Positions 42,730 to 53,480 of a DNA stretch of 64,000 bases are shown here, one piece after another. The stretch is taken from the NCBI GenBank assembly GCA_021464245.1, contig JADCRB010000041.1, positions 2,385,656-2,449,655 of the forward strand, read 5' to 3'. Positions within the stretch are counted from its first letter, which is position 1. Every line of letters begins with the position of its first letter. The position numbers and the translations under genes were made by a program. This DNA is from Carallia brachiata. Lineage: Eukaryota; Streptophyta; Magnoliopsida; Malpighiales; Rhizophoraceae. The notes beneath the pieces were generated by a model that saw only the letters and a list, made by a program, of their open reading frames with translations, ran no database searches and was not told the origin of the DNA.

Positions 42730-43612
42730 ATGGCCTTGAGCAGTGCTGAAATTAGTTTGGCGCAGCTTCACGTCTACCATGCCGTGGATCGAGAGGTGTT
42801 CTCTCGATTGGTTATCACTCTGATGCGAGACCCAGCAGAATCTCTGCTACTCATGGCACTATGGCTATGGCTGGAAGAGATGGGTTACCAAAACATGATT
42901 GCGAAGATGGCCTCCGAACCGTTGGATCCTCTTGTGAGTGCCCTGGCTGATGAAGCCGCTTTATCCCTAAAATGTTTCGAATCCAACACCCTTCCTAGGC
43001 TACCAAAAGGTGGCATGCACTTGACTGCCAGGCTCGTGGGGAAGGATATCACTTTGTCATTTTTGCTCCAGAACAAATTCACGGCAATCAGCGGCATCAA
43101 AAACTTTCTCAACACCGTTTGTTCTCGCATCTTTACTGATATTCTGGAGCGTATTTTAGGTGCAAAAGCAACATTGCATTCAATAGCAATCCGCAATCAG
43201 CAGCAGCAGCCTCTCATTATTCCTGGCTTTCCACACCCGCTGTTTGGGGGCGTCAATATAATGCCCAAGGTCTTGGACCATGAGCTCCCCAAAGGTGGGC
43301 TGTGGGGCTGGGAGCCATACAACAACGTCACAGAGGATGACAGGACAATGTTTCTCACCTTTTCGCGGGGGTTTCCAGTGTTAAAAAGAGGTAACCAACC
43401 TTTTCACAGACAATTTTGGCGACTGCGTTGTCCGTGTCCAAATGCAAGAAAACCTTACTACTAACGAGCAACCTTTGTTTGCAAAGATCGTTCTGCGCTC
43501 TATAACAACTGTTGATCGCATTTTGAACGGCCAGCGCATAGCCAAATTTCGGTTCAATGGCAAGCACATTTGGGCTCGAAAATATGAGCGCGGAGATTTC
43601 ATTAGAAAATAG
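42730..43612 (+). CDS. Conserved plant protein with C-terminal RRM-like region
   Basis: A single-exon gene starting MALSSAEISLAQLHVYHAVD. I recognise the general type (plant proteins with the DREVFSRLVI and MALWLWLEEMGY motifs) but not a named gene. The N-terminal ~170 residues look helical. The last ~90 read as a possible RRM fold: a first strand TMFLTFSRGFPV, a helix, then DNFGDCVVRVQMQ, FAKIVLRS and a last strand RFNGKHIWARKYER. The canonical RNP aromatic residues are not clear, so RNA binding is inference. One frame break near 43385 (two bases missing in TTAAAAAGAG) separates the halves: the upstream frame runs to a stop at 43464 with an aberrant tail, while the downstream frame continues to TAG at 43610. 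Allowing for it gives about 294 residues. The open frame extends upstream of 42730 through the CA repeat, which I exclude as leader. Confidence 0.7.
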
Positions 43613-46600
43613 GAAAAAATATCACAGATGTAATTAGAAGAGCCTGGCTAGTCTATTTGATTCTCTGATATAATTCTGGCATTCCTAGGCTCTTTTTAAA
43701 TTTAACTTCCCCTCATAAATAAGAGCAAAAAGTTAATCTTCTAATTAAGGGGATTCTTTATAATTAAAAATTTCAACTTTTAATTTGAAAATCTAAGCTA
43801 AGCTCAAACTTTTGTGTTTGCTTTTCTCATTTTATAAATGGCAAATGAATTCAACAAATTTTAGCTGTTTCCTTTTAAAACAAATTTGTGACACCAGTCA
43901 ACTTATTAAAAAAATAATTTTCAATTATTTCGTTTTGACAAAGTCACAATAGAAAATCTTCGTAGAGATACATTGAAGAAAACTTATAACTGCACTAAAA
44001 GAGTTATTAATTCTGATGGTTTTTTTAAGCCACCAAACTATTTCTTGCTTATTTCTTTCTACAAGTTTTATAAATTATTCTACGTTACTGAATTTATTTT
44101 TTTCTCTAGCCTAAAGTTGATTAGTTTAAAAGAACTGTTTTGAATGGTCTTAGACTATACAAAAAAATAAAAAATGTACTAGTTATATTACGCGTAATAG
44201 GAAGTATAAAAGTCTCTCCACTCTATTAGTCCTCTATATTTGGTCCATCGGCAGAACCACTTGGGCAGTGGGGACAACTGTCCCTACTGGAAAAAAAAAA
44301 GTATAATTTAAATATAATTTACTTAGAATTTATCCAAGTGTCCCACTTGAATTTATTCATTACTCAACTGAAATTTGTGTTTTATATTTGCGCCCTCACT
44401 TCCTTATTTTTTTTTATTTGTCATTTCCACTCCTTTATCCTTTGCCTTATTAGATAAAATTTTTGTTCCACCACTAATTTGGTCCATGTGGTAGCTTAAA
44501 AGTTGAAAACTTTGAATTTTAAAATTCAAATTCTTAATTCCTAGGATATCTCATTTAGAAGGAAAAACGTTATTAATTAACCATCAAACAAAGTAGATTT
44601 TCTTTTGAGAGCTTCAGTCTGTTAAATGGCCAACTGATTTTCCAGTAAGATACTTTCCACAAAAGTCAGAACCATGTCGTGACTTTCTCAATAAGAAGAG
44701 AAAAAATCACCGTCACAATGCCAAATTCTTAAGGTTTATTGTCAGTTAGCCGTCGTTAAAAGCAACGAAGCATGTAGTGTTAATTGCTCCTTAAATTTTG
44801 TTAATTTATGAATATTTTCTATTGCAAATCATTGGATTATATTTTTGCATGATACATTCTAACATCATGTAAATTATGTTTGGTAGTGCTGTGAAATAAA
44901 TTATTATAGATAGAAGTACTGTGAATAAAAGTACTGAAACTAAAAGTACTGTAACTTAAAGTTACATGTTGTTTGGTTATAATAGTGAAAATATTAAAAA
45001 AAAATATAATTGAATTTCAATTGTAGGATAAAATTATTATTAAAATAACTACTAGTAAGCAAAATAAGTATAAATGACATGATTTTTAATTTATTTATTT
45101 TCAAAATTTATTGGCAAAGGTAAATTTTTATTTTATTACCTATTTATTTTTTAAATTTTAAATTTTTATTCTTTTTAATTAATTTTGTATTAGTTATTAT
45201 GAGAATAGGATGAAAAATATTAATAATGGTCCACCTTCACTATTTTTTTTCCATTTACATGGCTACTAGAAATCTCCCTTGAGGTATTACAACGGAACTA
45301 ATATGTCCTGTTAACACATTTCTTAAGTGGGTCTTTAGCTTTCATTTATTCTAAATCTATAATAATATAAGATTTGATTACGTAAATGCAATCACTGCAG
45401 AGAGTGGTTGATAGATTGATGTGTCAAATTTAAAAATTATTTTTTTAATTTTTTATATAAAAGTAAAATTTAAATCAAAATGAATATTACTTTAAAACGT
45501 TAAATGTAGATACTATATAAAATTTTTTTAAAATTTTTTTTCTTAAAAAAGTATAAAAAAATTATTATATTATATGGGTAAGAAAATGTATGTAGGAAAT
45601 ATTGCCTAATAATATATTTGTTTATTTGAAAAGTTATTTATTATGGTTGAGACTATGTTAGGAAAAAGCATATAATTTGAGTTTTTAGAAAACGCAGGTA
45701 CAAGTGACTTTTAACTTTTGTGCACCGCAGCGTTTTGGTAACTGAAATGTTAACCAAATGAGTTTTAATTTTGAAATTCAAGTTTTTCCAACGCACCGCA
45801 GTTAAAACGTAATCCCAAACAAGCCTGTAATATCATTGTTGTTGTTTGTGGACCTCCAATGCTCATAATTAATGTCAAGGTCATAACTTATGATTGGCAT
45901 TGTCTTTCAATAGTAATTCGTAACATATAATTATTTGTTCACAAGGCAAATAATTTATGGATTTAGGGATCATATTGTAAGTATATTCTCTTTCCTTTGA
46001 TCAAAGTAACTTTCAATTCTAATAATAAAAATAACAAAACTAACAGTAAGTTTTTTTTTGATCCATTATAAGTTTTATTGAGTTATAAGCTGCATACGAG
46101 AGTTAACTCACTTTTTTTATAAATTTTACATTTATCTTTCCAAAACTAAAACTTAAGATATCTAAAATAAAAATAAAAATTTTAATTATTGAAGTATTTC
46201 TTTAAAAATATTAACAATTATTTGTTGCTGTTTGTTGAAACCAGCAGTTAGAGGTTGAAGACATGTAATCCATATTGGGCTCAGAAGCCCACATACTGGT
46301 TAAAGCTACTGCCACTGAGCTTATTGGAAATTAATTTCTAATTTTGCGTGAAACAAACGTATATCCTAGAGAGCATTTTGCATAGTTTCTTGATGGGTGG
46401 CACTCAAGAGTTCATTGTACAGAAACCTTTTTGCTTATAGATTAATATTATATTGAGTCCGACTATCGGATAAAGCCCGATAGCTTTACGGTGCCAAACC
46501 CCGTTATTGTGAGAGGGTACTGGCTCCTTCTTTTTAAAAAAAAAAAATTTATTTTTAACTAGAGGTGCTTTGGCTGCACACTTTTGTTTAAACCACATGT

Positions 46601-47040
46601 CTATTCTTTTATTCAGGAAGTTGTAAGACTCACTTATTATTGAATAAAAAATCATCTTCTTGCTAAAGGGGGAAAAAAGAAAACCCAATGATCTTGTCCT
46701 TGGATTTAAGAGTAGCATTCAACATACATACGTGTTTTTTAAAAACAAACAAACAAACAAAAAGGCGAAAAGCTCAAAAACACAAGTCCAATGGTTATCG
46801 TGTACAAGTCTTGGTTTTCCATTTCGGCTTCCCAAACATGGCTGAGAACAACCATCTATGTACATGTGTGCTGGATTTCATTGCTAGTAATTACTGTTGT
46901 TGTTCCTGTTCCTTGGTTTTTTTATTTCTTCTGGGCTTGCCCGTGGATAAGTGCCATATTTAAATATTTGCAGTCTAATTTAAATCTCACTCAATCCCAT
47001 TACACTTTCCTTACTGCATAGAATATGTAAATTTGAACTA
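43613..47040. other. AT-rich intergenic DNA with small transposons
   Basis: Contains the hAT-like element at 44247-44477 and several inverted-repeat fragments, for example CGCACCGCAG/GCACCGCAGCG motifs around 45695-45815 typical of a small MITE. No gene is supported. Confidence 0.5.
44247..44477. mobile_element. Short hAT-like MITE, ~230 bp
   Basis: Flanked by an exact duplication that includes TTTGGTCC (44239-44246 and 44478-44485; the identity runs on for two more bases). The left end ATCGGCAGAACCAC and the inverted right end TTAGTGGTGGAACAA are related inverted repeats. Interior non-coding. Confidence 0.6.
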
Positions 47041-47234
47041 GCAGGCGTTGATTCAGATGATAAGAGTATGAATTCACTTAATTAGATATCTCAGTTTCGA
47101 GTTCTGAGAATACAGTTGCGTTAAATATCTACTGAGAGACTTTTACCGCCCTTCGAGGTCCTACCCGAGTCGGTTTAAATTAGTCAGCCCAATAAATTTA
47201 ATACTAAGCGGTCTAGATAAAAAAAAAAAAAAAA
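47041..47234 (+). mobile_element. SINE candidate with tRNA-like head and poly-A tail
   Basis: An A-box-like motif (TGATTCAGATGATAAGAG, 47049) and a B-box-like motif (GTTTCGAGTTCTGAG, about 47093) are followed by the TACCGCCCTTCGAGGTCC and ACCCGAGTCGG blocks common in plant SINEs. It ends in a run of about 15 A. Target duplication not confirmed. Confidence 0.55.
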
Positions 47235-47382
47235 GAATATTCAAGCTTGACCCTGGCTTTCCCATTTAATGACCCAAAAAAAAGAATATGCAAGCTTGAG
47301 CATTGGGCATAGCACAGCCTCTTTGCAGTGATGGGAGTTCGAGTTCCTGTCACTTCCCCATGCGATCCACTCTGTTGTAATC

Positions 47383-47874
47383 AATGTTGTTAAAATCGGT
47401 TCGGACTGGTCGGTCCGACCGATTCAACCGGTGACCGGCTAAAGGTCCGGATCGATTTATGGCTACAGTTACTCCTTAACTCGGACCGGTCAAAACTGGT
47501 TTGAACCGGTCAAAAATCGGTCAAAATCGGTGAAAATCGGTCAAAAATCAGACCCGGTTCAAACCGGTATAAAAGTTTTATAGATTATAATTTGATCCCA
47601 ATGTTTATTTAAATTATAATTTGAATTTTAAATTTAATTAAAATTTTCAATTTAATCCTAAATTTATCAAAACTTTCAATTTAGTCATAAATTTATCAAA
47701 ACTTTCAATTTAATCCTTAAAAATAAAAAAAGTAATATTTAATAATCATGTATAAGTATTATTTTTTAAAATTATTTTTATAAATATATATATTAATAAA
47801 TACCGGTTCGACCGGTTGAACTTTGACTCATTAATGTTTCTGGTTCGATGACCGGTCCGGTTCTGACAACATTG
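47383..47874 (-). mobile_element. Mutator-like MITE, copy 2 (inverted)
   Basis: A 492-bp relative of the element at 223-726, in opposite orientation. Perfect 9-bp target duplication GTTGTAATC at 47374-47382 and 47875-47883. Ends are AATGTTGTTAAAATCGG and inverted CAATGTTGTCAGAACCGG. The internal order of CCGGTT blocks and the AT-rich core mirrors copy 1. Confidence 0.88.
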
Positions 47875-47883
47875 GTTGTAATC

Positions 47884-48525
47884 TGTGATCACTCTTGCAA
47901 GACAAAAAAAAAAAAAACATAAGCGAACTCGTTGAAAAAAAAAAAAAAATCTCGTTGGTGACAAAGAATAAAATATTATTTATTCAGAGCCAAAAGAAAA
48001 GGGGTTAAAAATTATTGCTTGTTTACTTGAAGATGGTTGGGTGACTTCGGAGAGCAGGAGACTCTCATCTAACAAATGTTATTTTTGCCAAATGCCAGTA
48101 ATATTTGACGAAATCCTATCTTCCAAAAAAAAGGTCATGGTCACTTTGACGTTGGCGAGTTTGAAACTATCTTTTTAAAAGTAATAATACTAAATAAAAA
48201 AATGGGTTAGTAAGCTATTTGAAATAAAATAATATTAAATATTTTAAAAATTATGTTATGAAATATTTTGAAATGTGTAATTATAGAAAAAAATTATTAA
48301 TTTTCTTAATATTATCAAATTAAAAAAATAATAATTTTTTTTATTATTATACATTTTTAAATATTTTATAACATAATTTATAAGATGTTTAATATTATTC
48401 TTTAAAATATTAAGTAAATAGCAAATTGGCTGCAGGTATTGGATGGGCCATTTTTGTGAACATGACTTGACGATAATTATGATGTTCCGATTATGCTAAT
48501 TGTTTCTCTCTCTCATCATTTAATG
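47884..48525. other. AT-rich intergenic DNA, no gene seen
   Basis: Poly-A tracts and AT-rich inverted stretches. It ends where the duplicated block begins. Confidence 0.6.
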
Positions 48526-49342
48526 TGATCCACATTTTCTTTTTTATATCGTCTCTCGAATAATTTCTTACGAGCACCAGACGAATGCTTGCTTCAATGG
48601 CAAAGGAGATTTACTTTATTATTCTTTATAGTCAAATTCAATATTCTTTGATATTTGTTACGTGAACACAACAGCGAAACTGGAGATGTCTCTGGCTCCG
48701 GGCTATGGAGCTATTTTTTATTTGGGATATTGGACAAAAGAAAGCATTTAAGTCACTGTTCTCCGTGTGCGAGAAAATGCGAAAAAATATTAGTGTCTAA
48801 AAATTTAGTATTTTATTTATTATTTAAATTAAAATTAAGATTAAATTTTTTAAAATAAGAATAATAATTTTTAAAATATTTATTATTTTATATTTTTAAA
48901 AATTATCAATTTAAATTTTAATCAAGATACTAATTGAAATATTAAATTTTGAGATATATTAGTACTGCAACAAAAATGTTAAAAGAGGGACAAAATCAAC
49001 GGCACATTTCGAAAGAGTGATTGAGACTCACGAATCCAGTTAGATAAAAACAGAGAAACATTGGTATTGGACAGCCACCTCATTTTAGTTTAGAGGTGTC
49101 GCAACAAGACGTAGGGCCACATTTTTATTAAATCATTTTGAGTGCAGGCCATTTCAAATTGTATTATTTTTGGTTCATTTTGAATCATCATATAACAATA
49201 GTTCAATTATGTCAATTTTTAAGCGGAACAAAGGAGAAATATTCAAGCGCAGGCAGGTACCCAGGGAGTGCAGAACTGGGAGAGATCCCACTCGTTGGAA
49301 TACAATAATATTACTGGGACTCAAAGTCTCAAACACTGACCG

Positions 49343-49377
49343 GCAAGTGGCAAGTGGCAAGTGGCAAGTGGCAAGTG
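49343..49377 (+). repeat. GCAAGTG heptamer, five tandem copies
   Basis: Five exact 7-bp units followed by a degenerate one, about 210 bp upstream of the translocator start codon and so in the promoter or 5' UTR. The same array recurs at 54298-54332. Confidence 0.9.
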
Positions 49378-49588
49378 GGCAGTGGCACCCCCAATCCATG
49401 TCCATGTGTCTTTTCTTGCTCGTTTGTTGACACTCCCGGCCCAGCGCGCACAAATACACACAAATCGCACAACAAATAGCCAACCCAAGCCAACCAAACC
49501 TCTTTGCACGACGAGCCACCACCACCGCCCTTCTCTTCTTCAGTCGGAATTGGAATCGGAATCAGAATCGATTAAAAGAAAGAATAGA

Positions 49589-50641
49589 ATGGGCAAGGGC
49601 GGATCTCTGAGCGCCAGCGTTTTGAAGAAGATCCTGCTGTCCTACACCTATGTGGCCATCTGGATCTTCCTGTCATTCACGGTCATAGTGTACAACAAGT
49701 ACATCCTGGACAAGAAAATGTACAATTGGCCGTACCCCATATCCCTGACGATGATACACATGTCCTTCTGCGCCACCCTCGCCTTCCTCCTCATCAGGGT
49801 CTTCAAGTTTGTGGAGGAGCCGGCCGCCATGTCCCGCCACCTCTACCTCTCCTCCGTCGTCCCAATCGGAGCCCTCTACTCTCTCAGCCTCTGGCTCTCC
49901 AATTCCGCCTACATCTACCTCTCCGTCTCTTTCATCCAGATGCTCAAGGCCCTCATGCCCGTCGCCGTCTATTCCATCGGGGTTCTCTTCAAGAAGGAGA
50001 CTTTCAAGTCCGACGCCATGCTCAACATGGTCTCCATCTCCCTCGGCGTCGCCATTGCCGCTTACGGTGAGGCAAGATTTGACAGCTGGGGCGTCCTTCT
50101 CCAACTGGGTGCCGTTGCTTTTGAGGCCACCAGATTGGTCATGATTCAGATCTTGCTCACATCTAAAGGCATCTCTCTCAATCCCATCACTTCCCTTTAT
50201 TACGTCGCCCCCTGCTGCTTGGTCTTCTTGTTTCTTCCTTGGATTTTTGTGGAATTCCCTGTCTTGAGGGACACTTCCAGCTTCCACTTTGATTTCCTCA
50301 TCTTTGGGACCAATTCTTTGTGCGCTTTCGCTTTGAATCTCGCCGTGTTCTTGCTCGTGGGAAAGACTTCGGCTTTGACTATGAATGTGGCCGGCGTGTT
50401 CAAGGACTGGTTATTGATTGCATTTTCTTGGTCGGTTATCAAAGATACCGTGACTCCCATTAATTTGCTTGGATATGGGCTCGCGTTTTTGGGTGTTGGC
50501 TATTACAATCACGCCAAGTTGCAGGCGCTGAAGTCGGCTGAGGCGCAGAAGAAGGCTCAACAGGCAGATGAGGAATCGGGCAGGTTGTTGGAGGCCAGGG
50601 AAGGCGAAGGCAATGGCAGGAGAAGTGAATCCCAAAGCTGA
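49589..50641 (+). CDS. Sugar-phosphate/nucleotide-sugar translocator (At4g32390 type)
   Basis: An intronless 350-residue member of the drug/metabolite transporter superfamily, triose-phosphate-translocator (TPT) branch, like Arabidopsis At4g32390 and At5g25400. It has about ten hydrophobic helices, beginning [20 protein letters not shown] and ending [20 protein letters not shown], then a charged cytosolic tail ([14 protein letters not shown]). Family marks seen: NKYILD, the [17 protein letters not shown] segment, and the [13 protein letters not shown] region. The ATG at 49589 fits the family start [14 protein letters not shown]; the longer upstream frame reads through the leader. No plastid transit peptide is visible, so Golgi/ER location is inferred; substrate cannot be told from sequence. 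The third codon position is markedly C-rich in the 5' half. No frame break. An identical second copy is at 54544-55596. Confidence 0.92.
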   Translation: MGKGGSLSASVLKKILLSYTYVAIWIFLSFTVIVYNKYILDKKMYNWPYPISLTMIHMSFCATLAFLLIRVFKFVEEPAAMSRHLYLSSVVPIGALYSLSLWLSNSAYIYLSVSFIQMLKALMPVAVYSIGVLFKKETFKSDAMLNMVSISLGVAIAAYGEARFDSWGVLLQLGAVAFEATRLVMIQILLTSKGISLNPITSLYYVAPCCLVFLFLPWIFVEFPVLRDTSSFHFDFLIFGTNSLCAFALNLAVFLLVGKTSALTMNVAGVFKDWLLIAFSWSVIKDTVTPINLLGYGLAFLGVGYYNHAKLQALKSAEAQKKAQQADEESGRLLEAREGEGNGRRSESQS

Positions 50642-53479
50642 AATCTGTTTTTTTTTTTTTTGTCTCTCTTTCTTTCTTTTAATTGAATTTGTTAGCAGAG
50701 TACAGGAATAAGACGAGCAAATGGCGTGTATCAATCACTCAGGAGGTCGGTGGTGGTAACTTTGTTTTCAGACAGATACAAATTACACATGCTTCTTGTT
50801 GATGTTTGATAGTTATGTTGGGGGATTTGATGTGACTTAGTGGTGCATATTATCTTATTGGCCCTCCTTTTTGGTTTTTTTTTTTTGTTTTTGGCCTTTT
50901 GATCCTAGATGCCACTGGACCTTTTATCATTTATCAAGTTTTAGTGCTTATTTGTTCTTATATTTTCCTCATGCGTACTCATCGCCTGAAGTTTTTACTT
51001 CTCTTTTACCGTGTTATTATGTGTGTGGATCCCATAAGTTTTTGCACTGCATTTGTTTTGTTATGCATTGTTCTTCCATTTATTGCACACTTATAGCAGT
51101 TAAAAGTATTTGATCGTTTTGAATAAAAAAATGGACGCCCTTCAGCAAATAAACTAATCATGGTTACATTTAATGTCTTTACCATACAAAAGCGTTATTG
51201 TGTGTATTTATAGCCCAGGCTCTTCAAATTGGTGGGTCTATAGACCACAGAGTAATGCTAGGTTGAGAACTGAGCATATTACCCTCTCTGCAGCTAGCCA
51301 GCCAGCCACAGGCAACCACCAAGGACCTGTGCATTTGTGCTTGTTGGCAGCTGGCCATAAGCCATTTATTTTCCAATTTTCTTTGCTTACCTGTTGGGCT
51401 AGCATGACGCCATATATTTTAGGTATTGAATGCCACCAACTCACTCGGTCGCGAATCACAAGAAACAATCTCAAATAAACCCTCGGCTATGTTCACTGTG
51501 CTAAATACTTTAAATGGACTGATAACCCCAATTTCCGGCGGATCAAGCTGGCGACTCAGCCATCGAATTATTGGAAAAAATTAGGTGATTTTACTTAAAT
51601 AGTTTTATTTAAGTAATTTTAAAATAATTTTAAATAATTATAAAGTAATATGAGTTATTAAATAATTAAATTAATAAAAAATAAAAAAAATATAATATAT
51701 TATTAGATGAGATATGTAATTTCTGGCTACTATTTATGTTAAGCTACCTAGTGTTACTTTTTATATTTTTAGGCATGCCATGTTTTGGTAAAAAGTGATG
51801 CATGGATCTAACTAATAGGCTTTCTCGAGAGGTTACTTTCTGAGTGCCCTGAGATGTGCCTGATCTAGTTATATGCTTGGACAAGATGTATATAAATAGA
51901 TCTTATTTTTGTCGGTTCCCAGTAATATTTGCACAATTTATATTTGTAAAATTTCTCAATAAGAACAGTATTAGTTGAATGGGATCGAGTTATTTTATTC
52001 ACTCATAGCGTATCAGCAAACAAGAAATGGAATCATCGTTAATGTTTGCACAATTTATATTTGTAAAATTTCTCAATAAGAACAGTATTAGTTGAATGGG
52101 ATCGAGTTATTTTATTCACTCATAGCGTAGCAGCAAACAAGAAATGGAATCATCGTTAAGATCATTTGGAATTGAAAAGGCAAATTATATTACTCGGAAA
52201 TCAGTCAGATGTAAAATTAAAATATTCACCACTGTATATATTTGGACTACGATCTGAGACATTTTGGACAACCACATTCCCGTGTAACGTGAAGAGTGGT
52301 ACCTACTACAAGGATGCCCCACATTCAGGGCACTGGTGATCAGTGTACATGTACCTTTATGATGTTTCCTTGAGCAGACCCTTTTATTATTGTTATTTGT
52401 TTAGACTACTACAGGGCCTAAAGCCATAATACTTTGTATATAGATTAGAAAAATAAACTCCTCCCTTAGTTCGAATAAAGGAAATCAGCAACTAGGCGTA
52501 AAATGAATAAAAGAGGTTCGAAAGTTCCAAATGCAGTTCCAATAATTGGAAATTCACCAATGGAGATTAACTCAATGCTTGGAATTGGAGCTATCAGATT
52601 GGGAGAGCATTGACGGTGTTCAGAATTTTGGATGAATGACAATTGATGCATGAAGTAACCCCTCTCCTCCTGAATTGACTATAGCCAACCAAATGAACAA
52701 CACACTTGACAAAATCAAAAAACCCAGGAAGCATCGAGCTTGCTTTCATTCAGTTTCGGTCATTCGGTTTTGATAGCATTCACTGCATTTGTCGCCCTTT
52801 TCAAACGTTCGAAAATTATTTGTCAAAACTTAACACACATTAGCGGGATCGACCTATTCAAAGTAATCACAAGCCTCTATCCTTTGTTACAATAAGAAAC
52901 AGTCCAAATTAGCAGCAATTCTGATAATATTAGCCCCAAAATTTCACAATCGCATGACTTTTGACTCACTGGACATCGCAAGCATGCCCTGAATCGGCGA
53001 CCAGGGCTAGTTTCCGTCCAAGATGTCTTCACACTTAAAGTTTGTTGCAGCACTATGAAAAGTACTTTACTTGTTGGGTTACGGGCGGATATTTTACCAG
53101 AGATTTTTATTATATCAATTTATCCTTGTGCAATTTCTTTTATCATCAATTCAATTATCGTTTGTGTTTGTTCTTTTTCTTATCAATGAATAAATCTCCC
53201 TACTTTTATGACTTAAATGCCTCCTATTTCTCGAAAAACTGATTCGATTGATGATATTTAGTATAATACTTATAGATCGATGAGATTGGTAATAAAAAAT
53301 TTCTTCTTAAAATGTATTGATTTCACCCCATAAGCGGGACCACCACATCCCCGATACTCATTGCTTTATGCACCTTCTCCGTCGATTTCCTCCTCGTTAT
53401 ACCAGGTTTAATTAGTGTTTTCCTTTCTCTTAGCTTCGTGTGACCGACTATAAACAGAGAGAAAAAAGCACTTGAGAGA
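50642..53479. other. Translocator 3' region and intergenic DNA
   Basis: 3' UTR follows the stop; a candidate polyadenylation hexamer AATAAA is at 51122. Beyond that lies AT-rich DNA with the 118-bp tandem duplication at 51928-52163. No other gene is supported. Confidence 0.5.
51928..52163 (+). repeat. 118-bp tandem duplication
   Basis: Two adjacent copies of a unit running from TTTGCACAATTTATATTTG to GGAATCATCGTTAA, 118 bases apart, differing by one base in GCGTATCAGC/GCGTAGCAGC. It recurs at 56883-57118 in the second large copy. Confidence 0.9.
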
Positions 53480-53480
53480 N
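53480..53480. other. Assembly gap (single N)
   Basis: The only ambiguous base in the window, located exactly at the junction between the two 4954-bp copies. A one-base N is how some scaffolders mark a join whose predicted gap is zero or negative. Confidence 0.97.

Larger units (their letters stand above)
48526..53479 (+). repeat. 4954-bp duplicated block, copy 1 (probable contig overlap)
   Basis: Repeats at 53481-58434 with a constant 4955-base offset. Copy 1 ends at the single N (53480) and copy 2 begins immediately after it. I saw no length differences and one substitution (A at 48845, T at 53800). It contains the translocator gene, its flanks and a 118-bp tandem repeat. Confidence 0.95.

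Noticed and set aside
49673..50287. 204-residue minus-strand open frame opposite the translocator (also 54628-55242)
   Set aside because: It is acidic, low-complexity and lies entirely within the conserved coding strand. It results from the C-rich third codon positions of the real gene.
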